Source: JAEYXS01 sp943367715 (lineage in GTDB: Bacteria > Verrucomicrobiota > Verrucomicrobiia > Limisphaerales > JAEYXS01). From it: 64,000 nt of DNA. The stretch covers positions 1-64,000 of the forward strand of contig CALRJY020000006.1 in the NCBI GenBank assembly GCA_943367715.1, written 5' to 3'. Every line of letters begins with the position of its first letter. Position 1 is the first letter of the stretch. This document shows, piece after piece, positions 61,554 through 64,000 of this stretch. The notes beneath the pieces were generated by a model, which had not been told where the DNA came from, made no database searches, and saw nothing but the letters and a program-made list of their open reading frames with translations. The position numbers and the translations under genes were made by a program.

Positions 61554-61778
61554 TTAGAACTGCATGGGCTCGTTCATCTTGCTGCATTGGGGGCAGCGGG
61601 AGAGGTCGGTGTCTTCGTCATCGGTGTAGACGAAGGCGCACTTCTCGCAGCGGAAGATGCGGTCCTTGCTGGGGGAGGGTTGGAAGCTCTCCTCGCGGCG
61701 TTCGTAGTAAAGGCCGATGAGACAGAGCGCGCCGAGCGTGACCGCCACGTAAACGAAGATGAGGAGATCGGTGCTCAT
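61554..61778 (-). CDS. Small membrane protein with zinc-ribbon tail
   Basis: 74 residues from ATG 61778, overlapping the upstream stop (ATGA). One membrane helix (LLIFVYVAVTLGALCLIGLYY) is followed by 'FRCEKCAFVYTDDEDTDLSRCPQCSKMNEPMQF', a CxxC...CxxC zinc ribbon. It is the last of four overlapping genes with ExbB/ExbD-type proteins, so it likely assists that complex. Upstream start at 61841 is rejected because it would extend well into the preceding gene. Confidence 0.75.
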   Translation of the reverse strand: MSTDLLIFVYVAVTLGALCLIGLYYERREESFQPSPSKDRIFRCEKCAFVYTDDEDTDLSRCPQCSKMNEPMQF

Positions 61779-62590
61779 GGCAACGGGGCGTTCGTGAGCG
61801 TGGGCGCGGTGGTCTGCCAGCGGATGATGACGGTGCCCCAAGTGAGGTCCGCACCGATGGGACTGCTGGGCTTGCGCGCGGGCGCAGGTGCGAAGCGCAG
61901 TTGTTGGACGAGTTCCACGGCCTTCTTGTCGGCGAGCGGTTGTGTGGTGCTCATGGATTTTTGCTCCACCAGGAGGCCGCTGACGGCTTCTTGCACGGCG
62001 CTGAAGACTTGGCCGGAGGCATCGACCGCCACGGTCACGCGGGTGGGGCGCAAGGTGTCGGCGAGCGGCCAGAGCGGGAACGCGGGATCGGCGAGGAGCT
62101 TGCGCGCGGCCAAGTCACCGATGATGACGAAGGGAGATTGCGAAGGCGCGATTACGGGCGGTAATTCAATGGGCGTGCGCTGGAACGCCGGCACCACTGC
62201 GGCGCTGGTGAGCTGAGGGGCATTCGTCTGGATGAAGCGTTGGAAGGGCAGGCCGAGGCGGTCGGGATTCGCCGCGAGCGAGAACTCCGGTTCCTTCCAT
62301 TCCGTGAGCACTGTTTCGCGCGGTTCCGCCCGCAACCACGCCGCTCCCGAAAACCCGCGCGGATCGACCAGCGCGAACAACGTCGCACCTGCCACGGCTG
62401 GATGCTCGTGCAGGGCCATGTTCGCCGAAGGCAGCGTGAGCAAGGCCACCGGCGCGCCATACTTCGGCGGCTGCACCGGGCGCACCACGCGTTCCGCCAG
62501 CACCCACGTGAAGAAAAGTTGCCCCGCGAATACCAGCGCGATCATGCGTATCCACCGCGCCCGCGGCCAGGATGGTTCGTCCCCGCTCAT
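61775..62590 (-). CDS. Putative TonB-like/periplasmic partner of an ExbBD system
   Basis: 271 residues. One N-terminal membrane helix (MIALVFAGQLFFTWVLAERVV) is followed by a periplasmic, Pro-rich part and a C-terminal domain with 'RPTRVTVAVDASGQVFSAVQEAV' and 'AVELVQQLRFAPAP', which resembles the TonB C-terminal layout. It has the right position for an energy transducer, but the homology is weak. The start overlaps the exbD-like stop by 4 nt. Confidence 0.55.
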   Translation of the reverse strand: MSGDEPSWPRARWIRMIALVFAGQLFFTWVLAERVVRPVQPPKYGAPVALLTLPSANMALHEHPAVAGATLFALVDPRGFSGAAWLRAEPRETVLTEWKEPEFSLAANPDRLGLPFQRFIQTNAPQLTSAAVVPAFQRTPIELPPVIAPSQSPFVIIGDLAARKLLADPAFPLWPLADTLRPTRVTVAVDASGQVFSAVQEAVSGLLVEQKSMSTTQPLADKKAVELVQQLRFAPAPARKPSSPIGADLTWGTVIIRWQTTAPTLTNAPLP

Positions 62591-63048
62591 GGCTGCTTGG
62601 GTGCGTTGAGTTTGTTCGTGCTCGCGGCTACTGGAAGCACCGCTGCCGCCGGTCGAGTGGCCAGCAACGCCTTCTCCACGCCCGCCTCGCGCGCCAACGT
62701 GCTGAGGTGCAGGAGCTGGTCATACTTCACATTGCCATCCGCCTGGATCACCAGCGTGGCCGGTTTGCCGAGGCGCAACAGATCCGCACGCAAGGCCGCC
62801 TGCAAGGCCTTCTCCCCGATGATCTGGTTGTCGTAAAAGATCTGCCCGCTCGCATCCACCACCGCCACCAGCACCGGTCCCGTGATGCCCGGCAATCCTT
62901 CCGCCTTCGGCAGATCCACCTGCACCCCCGGATGATAGATCACCGAGGATTGCAGCACGATGAACAGCATGAAGACAAAGAACACGCCCGCATACGGGGC
63001 GAAATCAAACGACCCGCGGAACGGCCTGAGCTGGCGGGGAAACTTCAT
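62587..63048 (-). CDS. ExbD/TolR-family protein
   Basis: 153 residues: one membrane helix (YAGVFFVFMLFIVLQSSVI) then a periplasmic domain with 'VQVDLPKAEGLPG', 'VLVAVVDASGQIFYDNQIIGEKALQAAL' and 'TLVIQADGNVKYDQLLHL', the ExbD/TolR pattern. The Asp expected in the transmembrane helix of ExbD/TolR is not visible here. Its start shares one base with the ExbB-like stop (TGATG). Confidence 0.8.
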   Translation of the reverse strand: MKFPRQLRPFRGSFDFAPYAGVFFVFMLFIVLQSSVIYHPGVQVDLPKAEGLPGITGPVLVAVVDASGQIFYDNQIIGEKALQAALRADLLRLGKPATLVIQADGNVKYDQLLHLSTLAREAGVEKALLATRPAAAVLPVAASTNKLNAPKQP

Positions 63049-63668
63049 CAGTGGCGCGCGTTAGGATCAGTCACCAGGTTCAAGACTTCAGTGGAAGTCT
63101 TCTCCATGTCCAGCACGATGGAGTTCACCCGGCTCACCAGATAATTGTAAGCCGCATACGCCACGATGGATACCGCGAGGCCCGCCGCCGTGCAGATCAG
63201 CGCCTGCCAGATGCCGCCCGAGAGCATCCCGCCCTGCGCATACTGGCCCTGTTCCTCCATCACCATGTAGATGCGGATGAAGCCCATCACCGTCCCCAGC
63301 AAGCCCATCAACGGGCTGATCTGCGCGATCGTCGCCAGCAAGTTCAGCTTCTGCTCCAAGCGCGGAACCTCCATGAGCCCCGCTTCTTCGAGCGCTTCTC
63401 GTACGCCATCACGACCGCGATCCCGCGCCAGGATGGCCGCCTTCACCAGCCGCGCGACCGGTCCGGGCGTGGCATCGCAGATCGAGAGCGCCTCCACCAC
63501 GTTATCGCGCTTCAGCACGTTTTTCACGCCGATGAGGAACTCCGTCGAATTGATCTGGGCACGGTGATAATGCAGCAGGCGTTCGATGACCACCGCGATG
63601 GCCACCGCGCTTGCCAGCATGATCAACCATAACATGACGCCACCAGACGCCAGGAGCTTAGGCAACAT
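63048..63668 (-). CDS. MotA/TolQ/ExbB proton channel family protein
   Basis: 206 residues. First helix 'MLWLIMLASAVAIAVVIERLLHY', then a cytosolic stretch with 'VEALSICDATPGPVARLVKAAI', and two C-terminal helices ('ATIAQISPLMGLLGTVMGFIRIY' and 'GIWQALICTAAGLAVSIVAYAAYNYL'), the family core. It would form a proton-driven motor with the ExbD-like protein. First gene of the overlapping four-gene operon. Confidence 0.9.
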   Translation of the reverse strand: MLPKLLASGGVMLWLIMLASAVAIAVVIERLLHYHRAQINSTEFLIGVKNVLKRDNVVEALSICDATPGPVARLVKAAILARDRGRDGVREALEEAGLMEVPRLEQKLNLLATIAQISPLMGLLGTVMGFIRIYMVMEEQGQYAQGGMLSGGIWQALICTAAGLAVSIVAYAAYNYLVSRVNSIVLDMEKTSTEVLNLVTDPNARH

Positions 63669-63777
63669 ATTGGGTCACCTTACGGGCAGCGCAGCCAAAA
63701 CTCAACCGTTGATGCCAAACTCCATCCCGCCCCTCTTTCCTCTTGCCTCTCGGCCCGGGGGCGGGAATCGTTTCCCC

Positions 63778-64000
63778 ATGGAAAATCCAGACCAGTTGCG
63801 GGAACTCTTTCGGATGCAGAAGGCACTCAATGCCCGCATCGGCGTGCACACCGACGGCATGACGGAAGAGGACAAGACGAAGTGGATCTTGAACTACACC
63901 CGCGCCATGTCGCAGGAGATGGCCGAGCTCACGGACAGCGTGCCGTGGAAATGGTGGGCCAAATACCAGAAGTTCGACGAACAGAACGCCCGCGTGGAAG
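63778..64000 (+). CDS. Dimeric dUTPase-like (MazG fold) protein, 5' part only
   Basis: Open from ATG 63778 to the window end without a stop (74 codons). It starts MENPDQLRELFRMQKALNARI and contains 'SQEMAELTDSVPWKWW', resembling the metal-binding ExxE(L) helix of the all-alpha dimeric dUTPases/MazG-like NTP pyrophosphatases. It would hydrolyse dUTP to dUMP. The product cannot be completed here. Confidence 0.6.
   Translation, partial: MENPDQLRELFRMQKALNARIGVHTDGMTEEDKTKWILNYTRAMSQEMAELTDSVPWKWWAKYQKFDEQNARVE

Overview
The window looks like chromosome of a Verrucomicrobiota bacterium, probably of the Pedosphaera/Limisphaerales type. This is inferred from gene content: a paired DUF1549/DUF1553 planctomycete-type cytochrome protein and DUF1501 Tat protein, two Gfo/Idh/MocA oxidoreductases beside an MFS carrier, a PQQ-type beta-propeller protein, FIST and split-ACP proteins, many small hairpin repeats between genes, and GC-rich coding sequence. 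No rRNA, tRNA, CRISPR array, phage or transposase gene was recognised.

Layout. 1-12.4 kb: metabolic enzymes (cyclase-family hydrolase, zinc dehydrogenase), the DUF1501/PSD1 pair, two small surface or membrane proteins and a large secreted FN3/C25-like/Calx-beta protein. 12.6-19.5 kb: addB-addA, translationally coupled, for double-strand break repair. 19.5-24.6 kb: HIT protein, beta-propeller protein, di-haem cytochrome c, tRNA dihydrouridine synthase, class C beta-lactamase-like hydrolase. 25-29.1 kb: a GcvH-like gene, then a one-directional run of seven small unrelated genes whose gaps share attC-like sequence. This looks like an integron cassette array without an integrase (CALIN) and is flanked by inverted copies of a hairpin-rich repeat. 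29.7-30.2 kb: a large RNA-like repeat. 30.9-50 kb: housekeeping and accessory genes (SMI1/KNR4 protein, cysteine desulfurase, receiver protein, ileS, split-ACP protein, phage-holin-like membrane protein, trmB-FIST pair, glycosidase-like protein, uvrC, LysR regulator, esterase, FAD oxidase plus aldo/keto reductase, ftsK). 50.3-54.5 kb: MFS transporter and two Gfo/Idh/MocA dehydrogenases. 54.8-59.6 kb: a 53-residue membrane protein, a second inverted copy of the RNA-like repeat, then an AT-rich defence-type islet with an OLD-family ATPase/TOPRIM nuclease and a toxin-antitoxin-SecB-like chaperone (TAC) operon with its own palindromic operator. 59.9-64 kb: guaB, then an overlapping four-gene ExbB/ExbD-type operon, and the start of a dimeric dUTPase-like gene cut by the window edge.

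The most interesting items are: (1) two diverged copies of an approximately 460-500 nt element, near-identical in three blocks and with different hairpins in between, as expected of a structured RNA or RNA-bearing mobile element; (2) the putative CALIN; (3) the TAC module with a perfect 16-bp operator palindrome; and (4) a roughly 160-residue module shared by the PSD1 cytochrome protein and the large FN3 protein. Family calls rest on reading motifs by eye; no database search was possible.
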